Position numbers and translations under genes: made by a program | Assembly (NCBI GenBank): GCA_016801885.1 | Contig: CM028899.1 | Span: 17,933,501 to 17,997,500, forward strand | DNA from: Toxotes chatareus | Lineage: Eukaryota; Chordata; Actinopteri; Toxotidae | Length of the DNA stretch: 64,000 bases | Direction of reading: 5' to 3' | Notes under the pieces: generated by a model | Told to the model about the DNA's origin: nothing | Database searches by the model: none | Seen by the model: only the letters and a program-made list of their open reading frames with translations | Part shown: piece by piece, positions 12,690 through 24,330 of the stretch | How the letters are laid out: each line of letters starts with the position of its first letter | How positions within the stretch are numbered: position 1 is the first letter of the stretch

Positions 12690-15600
12690 ATTATAAAAAA
12701 GGAATGAAGCTGGGGACCATTGCACCACCTGCTAGCTGGATGTTAAAAAGTTGAGCGTCAGCCCAACTGTGGACAGAGCTACATTCATCCGCGAAATGAA
12801 TATTTATGTTTTGAAACTGACAAAACCACAGCTAGGCACAGATGTGATGATGTGAATTCACAGTGATTTTTTACAATGAACAGTTAGAGGCGGTGAGTTC
12901 ATACAAAAGTTGGTTGCAATGACAGTAAAGAAATGGAAAATGACTGGCATGAAAGATGATGGAGACTTTCAGGAAGTCAAACCAGTAAAACTCTCAGTGA
13001 TTATAATTAGCAAGAGAGGCATTTTAGTCCACGGAGAGTCATGACCCGGAAATATAAAGCAGAGATGAAACGTCCTGCAGTTGTCAGCATTTCATAAGTA
13101 CACCTGCATGCCAAAGTCTGACTAAAACTAACACAAAGCAGACTCTAGAAGTCAGTTTCCACTGCTACATTTCCTTGGCGATCACTTGCGTTACCTGGTT
13201 TCTTTGACTAACCTGGTTACACTGTGTATGTAAACATATTAAAGAGGAATAAGGAGAAAGTTGAGGGAAACAACAGAAAGAACTGGAGTGTGTGTCCTTG
13301 TGTTCTGAGATTAGCCAGAGGCTAACACACACAGGCACACAGAACAAACAGGGACAAATCAAATAAACACAAATTCTCTTTAGGTTTAGGTTTGTGTTGT
13401 TTTATTTGGTTTAATGGTCTCCAGATATAAATTCACAATATCCATAGAGAGCTGTTGATTCAGTAGATTAGTGCTGAGATTGCCAAATATAAAAACTACC
13501 TATGTATCATTTATTTATTCAAACATCTAAACTAAATCATCTTTGAATCTGTCAGAATCCTGGTAAAGAGAGTCGGATTGTATTTCCTGATTTCTCTGCA
13601 TTCATTTCTACAGTATCACATTTCATAGCTGCTGACACGTTGCATTCATCATCATGCACCCTATGCCCTTTAATGTTTATCCTATTAGTGAAAAAACTTT
13701 CACATTCCTGTAAATTGTGAGAGCATTAAGAGCAAAGAAACAAAGAGAAGACAATATATATATATATATAAAAAGGCTGACAGCAGGTGTGTATTTAGGT
13801 ACTGGCAGTAACCTTCAGTTTAATCCTTGAATCTCTGTTTCTCTAACAACAACACTGATTACCTAACCTCACAGAGACATTACCCTGCAATCAGAGCAAT
13901 GCTACTCTACGATCTCTCCAATCAGCTTTCATCCATTTCTGCATTATGTGAATACACTTTCCCATTAAGTGGCCGATATAAACAAATGACCGTTTGTTAA
14001 CGTTTCAGCTGCTGTAGGTGTAAGAATGTTACTTGAGGCACAACTGTCATGTTCTGCAACATACAACATAGAGTATCAAAAAAAAAAAAAGTTTATTGAC
14101 CAAAGTGTTGACAAACCAACAGCTGACTGTAATTGATATCCATTGCAGAATACCTAAAAACATGTAGCTATGTAGGTCCTGCTATCATTAAAACCACAAG
14201 GCTGGGAGAATTTAATTACAGAAGGTGTACTACTAGAATGCACACAAAAAGACTGAACAATGACTCACTGACCACCTGCACTGTATAAGAAAATGCACAT
14301 TTTTGATTAGACCTTTATCTGTTTAGACACTCTATGGTCTATTTGTTCTCTCAGGCAATATCCACAGGAAAGTAACAGGAAGGACAGAAGAGACAGAACA
14401 AGGGGAAGGAACGGCATTGTTGGCACAGGATGCGTTTGCTTTTGTCCAGCGGCCAAAACAATACCCTGATTTACAGTTAACCTTTCACATTGAAGCAAAG
14501 TCAAATAGAAAAAGATGATGGTATTCTGTGAGCCAGGCCTGTTGCCAGACAGCTCTGAAAACACCCAGGTTCCATTTAAAGTCGGAGCCAGGTTGAGGCA
14601 GAAAGGTCGCAGCACACGCACACAGACACGTAGCCAGACACACACCCATGGTGTAACTTTGGAGGGAAAACAGTGGAGGAGTGAGAGTGTAGTAATTGTG
14701 CTACTATTTAGAAAACTGTGGATTTAAAAAGGGTTTAACATGCTGTTAATACGCTAGACCAACCCTACTATACCTGTCTCAGCTATTTCATATTGGACGG
14801 TATAACATTGGTATCTTAAACTTTATAGATACTGGCAGGCGTTCTGGTTTTTGTGTTTATCTGCCAACTAGAGTTATCTTCAAGTCCTTCAAAGCTCTGG
14901 TTAACTGCTGGCAAATACACTGGTCATGATGTGATTTCATCATTTTTCATAACCAGATGGAGACACAGCTGGCTCCCGGACACAAAAGCCTTATTAAACA
15001 CATTGTATCAGCGTTGCTTGACAAATTATGAAACATCTCATGAGCTGAAATAGCAGTGCTGGGGTTCTAGTATCAAGGGTACATGGGACTCACTCAGGCA
15101 CACATTCATCTGCACAGGAAGAGCTGTTCCATGCTTCTCCTAACAGGTTTCTACTTGGGGTTGATTACATTCACCTGGTACCACAGGTGTTAGTCAGTCC
15201 GAGATTAAATTACCACACTAAAAACTCAGTAGTCCTGAAATGCCCTGGCCTAGAGCTTATTAGAGTGTGATTGTGCAGGACTGTAACTCTTCACAAGAGC
15301 AGTGTGTAAAAAACACAATGGCATATTTGCTACTCCTGAATTACTCATGCAGGACATTCCACAGAACAGTGGCTTCATTGTAAAAGTATAATGGAAAGTT
15401 GCAAAAACCCTTCAATGATCATAAAGAGACTTTTACTCCAGGCTTAAAGTCACATGAGAGAGGTGCACATGTTCAATTCTCTCAGCTATTTATTAACTTA
15501 CTGCTGATTAGCAGACACCTTTGTGTTTCATACTCAATATGGATTTCATCACTTCCTAATTTCCCTGTAGTGAATGTCCTCCAAACCAATAATTTAAAAT

Positions 15601-17590
15601 ATTCAAATCTACAAGACCTACGTCAATGAAGCCATGTCCTCCGATGCAGACATTGGTTAGACTGAAGAAGTTTCACTTTTTCTACAGCTGTTCTCTAGGT
15701 ATAAAAATCTTAAATCAGTTTCATCTCTTTGTCATTCACCACTCCTTTCATCCTTCCTCTCCCCTCTGTCTCCTTTCCCCTCTCCTGTGCTTGCTTTCCT
15801 TTTGTCTGACAAGTGAACACTCTGAAGTGACACTGACATTTCAGTTCAGTGAGACAGGCAGTTTAAAATTCACATGCCATACACACACATATTCAAGTTC
15901 TTCTGGCCAGTGACCATTTCAGACCACTGACTCGGGTTTGGTTTGACTGAGAGGTGTGACTAGAAAAATCCCTAGAGAAGTGACTGAGGCACAGCCAAAG
16001 AGATGGAGATCAGGATTGAGTGGGTGGAGGGGAGAGAGGGAGACAGACAGACAGAGGGGGGGGGGGGACTGTCTTTTGTTAATAAGTTTATAAAATAATG
16101 TAATGTCATTAAACAAGTTGTTAATGTTACTTAAGTTCCTGGTGCTCCTTAAGGAGCCTGCTCAGGTTTGAGATATTCGCTCCAGCTGTTTTGTAGCTGC
16201 AAGGTTTCTCTCCTGACGCTAACATTACTGCTCACTCACTCTCCCTGTAGCATTGTATTTAAAGTGGTTAGAAATGTCAGAAGTGCCGCCGTCACCATCA
16301 TGTACTTTTCCCATCGCCGTCTGGCATATGCTGAACTCCTATAGAAGAAAGATGTAACTACCTCCAGGCTTATGCACTGTCGATGGTGCACTTCTGCTGT
16401 GAAAAGATGTTGGGTTTGTTTGAAATAAACCTATTTCATTTCTCTTTTGCCATCAAATTTCCATCTTAGTCATCTTTTTTGTCAGTGATCTGTCTGAAGT
16501 CAGTTTCTTTTCGTCAGTGTATCGCCTTCTTCATTGAAGAAGAGATTGTTGAGGAATATTAAGAAATGAACAGACTCCACCAGTTGCACTCACTCAGGCG
16601 ACCTGTCCTCCAACCACAAAAATGTCTGATGCACTGCCGAATGTATCAGCAGCTGCTGGCTTTACAGACACATGCATTAGGAACCTCAGACACTACTGAC
16701 TCTGACACTGCTGACAGAGCACATAAACAGGAAACCCGACAGATGTGTGCAACTTAAAAATGAGCCTGCAGTTAATGTGCCCAACTCAGCAGCAGTGATC
16801 AAATCAGTAATGTTTTCTTTCAGTAGCCTATAGTTTGATGGTTTCAGAAACAGAAGAAAAGGCCGATGACTTTCACATTTGCCTTCTAAAATTCAAACCT
16901 GCTCTACAGGTGAAATTATGGATTTATGTTGCTCTGTCCACTCAGTTGGCAAAGATTGTTCTGGTGAATAATGATGGGCCAGTTTTAGATTTTACTGTGA
17001 ACAGTTTTCAATAGGTTCTGGCTTTAAAAGTGTGTGTGCGGGTGTGTCAGGGCTCAGCAATGATCCAGTTTATCAACCAAGCCAAATTAGACAGGGCATT
17101 CAATCACTGAACACTCTCACCATAATACAGTGTTGAACGAGCAGCTGTTTTCTTCTCACACCGACAGACTTGTCAGTGTGAGGTGACACACAGGTACACA
17201 CACACATATACGAACACACTCAATAGAAGTCTGGCTTATGACATAACAATGTAGGTCAGTGACTGACTAACTAACCGGCTCACTCCCTGCTGCCAAAGTG
17301 TGTGTGTGTGCGTGAGAGAGACAGAGAGAGAGTGAGAGTTTGAACCCGTGGTTAATTCAGCATGTTTGATAAACTAGACCATTGTATCACCGTGTCACAC
17401 ACACACAGTAATAAGGTATTTAGAGACCATCTGTTGCCTTTTCCCAAACTGACAGATTTGAAGAACACAAATAATTCCTGAGAATATCATATCTTTAAGT
17501 TTTATTCAGAATCCATCTGAATAATCCATCTGTAGTTATCTGTACATGGGGTGATTTTTAAGTTTGAGGTCTTTGAGGTTTCATTTTCAT
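12690..17590. other. Non-coding DNA with small simple repeats
   Basis: No gene or recognisable mobile element. It holds an (AT)n run at 13754-13771, an A run near 14078-14090, a G13 run at 16056-16068 after (GACA)n, and a mixed TG/GA tract at about 17300-17337. Open frames here are short and unremarkable. Confidence 0.45.
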
Positions 17591-17593
17591 TAT

Positions 17594-18497
17594 GAATAGA
17601 ATAGAATAGAATAGAATTTTTATTGTCTGATACAAGTGTAACAGAAATTTGCCTTTGACAGGGCTCAATAGCACATTTACAGATAGTAAAAACACATAGT
17701 AAAAAACTCACGTACAGACATACTAAGACCACATAAATGTAAAAAGTAACTAAAATCCCGCTGATAATAAAACGTGATCAGGTTATTGCACCTTTGCTGT
17801 TCAGGGCATTGACTGCTGTTGGGATGAATGATTTTTTGTGGACTGTTTTTCTGGCTAGTGGGACTTTGTATCTCCTGCCAGATGGAAGAAAACTGAAGGA
17901 GTGGTGGAGGGGGTGAGAGGGTTCCTCTGTGATCAGGGTGGCTTTCCTGATCACAGAGTGTTTGTACAGGTGGGACAGTGGAGTTTGTAGTGATCCAATT
18001 ATTTTGCTGGCTTGATTTGTGATCCGTGACAGTTTTGTCTTCTGTTTGCTAGTGAGGAGGTTGTACCAGGATGTAATGTTAAAGGTGAGAATGGATTCTA
18101 TGAGTGACCTGTATACCATGGTTAGGATTTTTTTACTGACATTAAAGTACCTGAGTTTTCTAAGGAGATGGAGGCGCTGAAGCGCTTTATTGTAGATTGA
18201 GTCCGAGTGTGTTTGGAATGATAGGCGGGTGTCTATCTGTGTCCCCAGATATTTAAAACACTCCACCTGCTCAACCTGCTCCCCGTGAATACTCAGTGGT
18301 TTAAAAAGCGGGATATTTGCAGCTGTATATTTGCTCACACAGCACAACTCCTTTGTTTTTGAAATATTTAATTCCAGTGATTTCTCACTGAAGGTTTTTA
18401 CCAGGTTATCTACCGCTGTTTGGTACTGTGTGACAGCCTCCATACTGACCATGTGGGCTACTAGGGCCATGTCATCAGCATATTTTAAATTATAATC
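17594..18497 (-). mobile_element. L2-like LINE, 5'-truncated within reverse transcriptase
   Basis: The minus-strand frame 17778-18497 encodes the C-terminal half of a non-LTR reverse transcriptase. It begins near the catalytic YADD (18471-18482) and continues through KYLGTQID (thumb region) to SFIPTAVNALN before the stop at 17778. Downstream is a 3' UTR that ends with AATAAAAA and a (TTCTA)n tail (17594-17618), typical of fish L2-type elements. Coding homology stops abruptly at about 18497, a typical 5' truncation from incomplete reverse transcription. The 240-residue frame is uninterrupted, so the copy is not very old. The first few codons of the longer frame (to 18518) are flank. Confidence 0.88.
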
Positions 18498-18880
18498 CCC
18501 TCCTACACAAAGACACACAGTCCAGCAGACACAGACTCAGACAAACCCACAAGAGAATGGGGAGCAATGACACTTATATACACACTAGGGCTAATTGACA
18601 ACAGGTGACACAAATCAGAGCAGAGCAGACAATCACAAAAGGAGGGAAACCAGACAAAGACAGGAAGTAGATAAGGACAGATACACAAAGGCTAGGGCTT
18701 CAAAATAAAACAGGAAGTACTAACAAAAACCAAGAACAGGAGCACAAGAGCAGACTAGACAAGAGTAGCATTGTAACAAAATAAAACCTAGGAATTACAA
18801 AACCAACCAAGTAAGAAACCAAAAACAAGTGTCCACAAACAGTCCAATAGGAGTTTAACAAAAACCAGAAAAAAACTCAA
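18498..18880. repeat. A-rich dispersed repeat (unclassified)
   Basis: An A/C-rich sequence containing CTAATTGACAACAGGTGACACA and GGCTTCAAAATAAAACAGGAAGT resembles a widely dispersed non-autonomous repeat of fishes, judged from memory. No open frame. Its boundaries with the LINE truncation point and the next repeat are approximate. Confidence 0.4.
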
Positions 18881-18929
18881 AACTAACCCAGAGCTGATCT
18901 GAATTCCAAACTCAGTCCAAACAAAAGGT

Positions 18930-19110
18930 TGGGTTGGGTGCCTGTTTGCAAAGTTTGTGCAAAGTTTGACAGAGAGACCTCAAAGCGCTCTTGAGATATC
19001 GCACGTAGAAGAATCCAGGACGGACGGACGGACGGACGGACAACCCAAAAACATAATCCCTCCGGCCTTGGCTATCGCAGGCATGAAGGCATAAAAATGC
19101 ACAAGTGGGG
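18930..19110. repeat. Dispersed fish repeat with (GGAC)n
   Basis: A block runs from TTTGACAGAGAGACCTC through (GGAC)6 (about 19018-19042) to AACATAATCCCTCCGGCC and GGCATAAAAATG. I recognise this arrangement as a recurrent repeat tail in teleost DNA, but I cannot assign a family. The microsatellite part is certain. Confidence 0.45.
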
Positions 19111-19119
19111 TGAGGAAAT

Positions 19120-20205
19120 CCTATTTGTTTCATAAGCAAATCCTTTTTTGTTTAGAATTTTTTTGTGCTTACCATCTTTTTCGTCATACATACCACAGTG
19201 ATATTCATTTTGTTACAGCTTGTCACTTGTTTTAAAGGTGTCACCTCTTCTTTTTTATTCTTCTTCTTTATTTTTTATTACCTTGTCAGGAAGATGAGTT
19301 ATTTCCCCTCTCCTCCTCACCTTCTTCTCTTTTTTCTTTTTCACTTTTTGCATTCTATCCAACCAAAAAGGAGTTACTCTGTATGCAAAAAGGTAAATTG
19401 AAATGTCATTTTATATGCATCAGCACAGCGGGCGGTCAGGTATGTGTCTGAATGTGTATCTGTGTTTGTGTTTTTCTTGCACACTGGCAGCGTGTGTGTT
19501 CTTGATGTCTGTGTGTGTTACTGTATGTCTTTCTCAGGCCAAATGAGTGTTAACAGTATAAGCTCCTATAGGAGGACTTTAGATTCTTTCCTCATTTTCT
19601 GACACAGATGTACAAACAGTTCCATTTTCAGGAAATTATGAAGTGTGAAAAATATTTTCTTCCATGTCTCAGTCAAATTAAATTTCAGAATATGGGGATA
19701 GACGTCTCCTTTATCTAATGTTTTCCTGTATGAGGCTTTGTTATTAACATGTTGCTTTTGTATTAAAGTTTCAACAAAAAATAAGTAGCTATGTGTTAAC
19801 TATAAACAGATTGCACAGATGACCTATGGGGTCTGTTTTTACAGAAAAAAACTATGCTTTGTGTCCATAAACAGTAAAATACTGTTGTCACAGTACAGTG
19901 CTGTAAAAGTAAACAGTAATTTATTTATTTATTTAGCTATACCTGCATGAGTCATTATTGGTCATTGTAATTAGGCTACTCATTTATTTATTTATTTACT
20001 TACTTACTTATTCTATTGTGTAACTGGTACACAATACATGTTCTGTTGTGGCCATTCAGTAAGAGAAGTTACACCGTGGTGACACTGAACAGAGTTTAAA
20101 CCAAAACAGCCAACGCCAACTTCAAGATCTCACCAAACTAACTCACATAGCCTTGTGTAGATGACAGATGGTGAGTAACACCGAAGTGTCTGCAGTTGGT
20201 GGTTA
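19120..20205. other. Non-coding, T-rich with (TTTA)n tracts
   Basis: T-rich sequence at 19140-19330 and (TTTA)n runs at about 19920-19936 and 19981-20012. No gene supported. Confidence 0.5.
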
Positions 20206-20209
20206 TGCA

Positions 20210-21838
20210 TCACTTACAGGCACATGGCACGATGCAAAGAAAGAAACATAAGGCCTCACATCTTGTATATTGGCAATGGATATAAACATTTGCTTCAGTG
20301 ATTAGAATCAGTACTGTTTTAACAATTAAAAATCCACTTTCATTTTCATCTAATATCATAGTCAACTCCTGGCAGTACACTGTGCCTTTGTAATGTGCAA
20401 TAGATGTTTCAGTAGTGTTCTTATCTAAATCCTTCAGTTTTACAGCCTGCTGAGTTCCAGTGTTGTACATTTTCCCCTCAAATTGATTTGTTTGAGCAAC
20501 TGGAACAGTTGGTGGAAATAAGTCACCAAAAAAAAAATACAACAGTACAGTAACTCTGCTAATGTGCAACACTGATTTTTTAAAATTATACAATCTCCTC
20601 ACACACCATTTGAAATAAGTCCCTTTTCTCTCAAAGTGAAGTGTCCATAACCCCATAAGTGAACCAAATTGGAGGATAGGTTCAGGTTAATGAACCAAGT
20701 AATGGTGTTTTGGCTTCAGTGTTTTGTTTCTTCTTTGAATATGGTGTGAATTTTAAATGCACATATTAGCTCCACAGTTTCCTGAGCTTCAAGTATAACT
20801 GCCATACTGCCTCTCCCTGTATATGAGGCAGTATTGGCAGAAGTTCTACTTGTACTGACGTTTTCATTGAAACCTCCAACAGGATGGGACCCCAGATTAT
20901 CAGATATCAGTTTGCTTTTAATGGTCTGGTCATTTTCTAAGTCAATTTCAGTCTCCTCTTGACGCCTTTTGGAAGACTATCAAAGTCCTCCTCTCTGTAA
21001 AGCAGCACGAGTTGCCTGAGGTCGAAGGCAGATCTGTTGTGCTGTAAGGTCTCAGCTGATGCCGTATAGGCAGCCAGTATTTTGGATTTTTTGTCCAGAA
21101 TCAAGGAGATTCTTTTTTATTTCGTCAGTTAAAGGTAATTTTGATGAAAACTCCATGGCAGAGCTGTCATGCTCTCTGAAGGAAGAGTAGCTCATAAGAG
21201 CACTGAGAGAGCCCTCAGCAGGTATGTACAGGCAAAAGTGCTCCTTACCTGAAGCGTCATTATCCTAAATAAATTTGAATGAGCTCAACTAATCTGCTCT
21301 TGAAATAAAAATGAGTATCATCTGACCAGCACATGTCCTTATTACACATTTTAAACCAACTGTATTTTGATAGATAATCAGCAATTTCTCTTATTTCATT
21401 GACTTATGTTCCTTCTTACTAAACGTTCATGCACTTTGGATAGAAAATGAGTCACACCACTGTTATTTACAGTATCTCCGGGAATTCTTCCATGACTGTT
21501 CATATACTCCTCTGCGTCTAATGCATCACCACCATGGTCATCAACACTAACACATTATCTGCAAGAGTCTGATCACCAAGTCAGTGGTGTAGCTGCAAGA
21601 TGTCTATAAGTCCACCATGGCCAGAATCGATGTCCAACTGTGGTTTTGAAGACCTGTGCTTTAATGTAGTCCTTGAGAGGACAGCAGATCCTTCTCCCAT
21701 CTCTAAAGTGCCAATTTAAATGTTTGCAAAAGTCAGAAAAACTGGGTTACAGGGATATACATCCCTCAGTTTTGTGGATCAAATTGAGACACTGACATTT
21801 CTGTGGACTTTCACATTCCTTGCAAAAAGCAAGGGCAT
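20210..21838 (-). pseudogene. Decayed copy of a multi-copy fish gene family with N-terminal Cys/His block
   Basis: Four coding-like pieces lie in order on the minus strand. First, 21838-21625 is Cys/His-rich (AFCKECESPQKCQCLN, then DFCKHLNWHFRDG and ICCPLKDY) with an in-frame stop at 21747-21749. Second, 21078-20965 reads SAETLQHNRSAFDLRQLVLL. Third, 20955-20716 reads ETEIDLENDQTIKSKL onward to a stop. Fourth, 20656-20210 contains LWTLHFERKGTYFKW, then LFPPTVPV and EGKMYNTGTQ. The first and last pieces resemble, from memory, the N- and C-terminal regions of a large uncharacterised protein family highly multiplied in teleosts. The usual long middle is missing, so a big internal deletion is likely. 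No introns are evident. Function unknown; the copy is dead because of stops and frame changes. Confidence 0.5.
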
Positions 21839-21844
21839 AGAGAA

Positions 21845-23028
21845 AACCCATACTGTCTACATATCAGGGACATTATTTGGGTATGACAGGGTACACTAGG
21901 TCTCTGTTTTTCAGTTTGCAGTTTGATGTCTATCTGGGTCCCACTGCGAATACGATGAAGTGGGAAATACCTTTATGTTGTGCACCCTCACAGGATTCTG
22001 AAAAAAAGAACTCCTAAAACTCACCAACAGCTGCTGAGGGAAGAACCCTCCATGTCCTCCTGTACATAATGACCCCACAGGTCGTCTGTGGCAGCAGCTT
22101 AGTTGTGGGGTTTTTTTTGTTAGGTGACTTCTAGCAACCATAGTAATGGGAGCCAAGGAGAAAGTTAGGTGATGTTGCACTAGGAGGAGGTTGCATTTAT
22201 GTGTTTTTTAAAATACAAGTACAATACAGCAAAGGTCAAGACTGATACAACTCCTACGTAATACCAGTAAAATTCTGCCTTATTCACCTACATCTCCAAT
22301 TTACACATACGCATGCAAACCCCACACAGCTGAAGCACTAAAACACTGCTGAGAGCAACACTGGCCACTTTCAGAACGCCCCGGTTTCCTGTACACATGC
22401 ACACATACACACCTCCTCTGACCACTCATTTCCTTTCTCACAGCCATTCAAACCTGTATGATCCAGACAAATATACTATAATCTGCACACACACACACAA
22501 TGAGACAGTGTCGCTCTGACTCACTCCTCATGGGTCAGCAGGTCAGTTAACCACTGAGAGGATAATGAGAAGTCGACACTGAAACAAATTATTGCTGCTC
22601 TCACCCTGCTGGTGTCATCATGAACGTGTGTGTTTGTGTGTGTCTGAAGAGAGAGGCACACAATGATAAGGCAACCTTGAGCTGTTTTCACACTGGACAG
22701 TGATCCAAAGACAACCTGTAGCTGCACAATCTTTGGGTCCCCCTGTAGGTTCCTCTTAACATGGAAATAGGTTATAATTAATCTATTTATAATAAACATA
22801 GTTTCATGAATAAGGCATTATCATTCATTTGATTTAGAGTATCACCCCACTGTGGTGTAATCAAACAAACACACAACATCCATTTAGTAAACTGAATCAT
22901 AACATGAAAAACTAAAAACAAACATTTTACATAAACATGTCATACATGTCTTACATGCATTTCTCATGTATCTTCAGCAATTAAAACTACATAAGGTTTA
23001 TACACGGATACTGTTATAACCAGGCAGT
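21845..23028. other. Non-coding DNA
   Basis: Unique-looking sequence with a short (CA)n at about 22487-22498. I recognise nothing else. Confidence 0.45.
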
Positions 23029-23029
23029 T

Positions 23030-23470
23030 TTTCCTATACAGGACCCAAACTCAAGAACAGAGTGTTTAGTAGGAGCAGGACAGGCAGATACAGGAACACA
23101 GCTGTTCTGAGAGACAGGTAGGGTCTGGTGACCTTGAACTCCAGAGAGGCTGGACAGGCAGAGAGTGGTGTGAACCCACCAGTCGACCAGGAAAGCAGGA
23201 AAGGCACAGAGTGTGGCAAGACTCTGCAGCACAGGTGAAAAATAGGTAAGTAATCCAGAAGATGAGCAAGGTAAGTTCAACATGGAAAGGTCTTTTCAAC
23301 AGTAGGAGATCAGACAAACTGGTGAAGAGTTGAGTGATGAGCCGCAAGTTTGAGGTGGGGTGATGACGTGATTGCAGTCAGGTGTGTAGCTGAGTAGAGA
23401 AGAGAGAGAGTAGGTCACCAGGCCCACACAGGACACACACACAACACGTATATTAAGACACCTATGAAAT
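23030..23470. repeat. Purine-rich dispersed repeat (unclassified)
   Basis: Starts near CAGGACCCAAACTCAAGAAC and continues as AG/CA-rich sequence through TGATTGCAGTCAGGTGTGTAG. This resembles a common non-autonomous dispersed repeat of fishes, and more weakly the sequence at 53790-54180. It carries three overlapping frames that look like chance openings. Boundaries approximate. Confidence 0.35.
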
Positions 23471-23841
23471 CTCATCCAATCCAGCTCAGTCATAAATTCC
23501 ACCTATAAACTGTTAACTGAGACATTAATTTAACTGTTTGTTACTGAGGTTACAGTTTGTAGCAGTGTTGTACTGGACAGCATCATATCTGGAGGTCAAG
23601 GAAAGCACCACATAACTGGTGTGTTCTGTGCTGCATGTCCACATGCCTCCTGTCTTTCATACACCTTTTCAGACAAAGCTGCAGTTCCTGAGTTTTTCAA
23701 TAACAGACTTATAGCAGCACACAGTAGTCTGCCCTGGGACAGGCTGAATTCATGTAGTGCAATCAGTTACTGAGAAGATTAAATCATGTGTCAACACTGA
23801 AGCCTGCGATGCCAAACCTGTAAAACGTCAACTGTTTTCTT

Positions 23842-23896
23842 CTCTTTCTCTCTCTCTGACACACACATACAGACACAGAGACACACACACACACTC
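23842..23896. repeat. (CT)n / (CA)n compound microsatellite
   Basis: A CT-rich run followed by imperfect (CA)n. Confidence 0.85.
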
Positions 23897-23964
23897 TCTG
23901 CACTTGGTTATCCAGTTGACATTGTTACAGGCTTGTTAATAGAAATAATAATTGCTCCCTGGTT

Positions 23965-23989
23965 TAATCCCAGCATTCCACTGGGATTA
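23965..23989. promoter_or_regulatory. Palindromic pair of TAATCC sites (possible OTX/PITX-type element)
   Basis: TAATCCCAG at 23965-23973 and CTGGGATTA at 23981-23989 form a perfect 9-bp inverted repeat around CATTCCA. TAATCC is the consensus of K50 homeodomain proteins such as OTX, PITX and GSC. About 40 bp downstream two ATTGG (inverted CCAAT) motifs occur (CTAATTGGGTGATTGGG). Whether it functions is unknown. Confidence 0.3.
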
Positions 23990-24312
23990 CTGGTTTTAAT
24001 TTAGCCTGGCTTTCCAATCTTGGCTTCCTAATTGGGTGATTGGGTGAAATAATGAGATATAGTATAAGCCATTATATCATAATTATTTAAATCTCATATG
24101 GGTTAACAGTCTATGATAACATATACAATGACTGTTTGTGTATTTAATTTGATAAAGGAATCCATAGCCACAACCACCAAAATGTCTTAATTAGTCCAGT
24201 CTCTAAAGGGATTAGTCATATCCACTGCAATGTACCTCAGACTGCACTAACATGTTGCTATGATGTTGTTATTATCCACAGCAATGGTAACAAACCCAAG
24301 GGTTTGATTGTC

Positions 24313-24330
24313 TTTTTTTTTTTTTTTTTT
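24313..24330. repeat. Poly-T tract
   Basis: Eighteen consecutive T. Confidence 0.9.
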
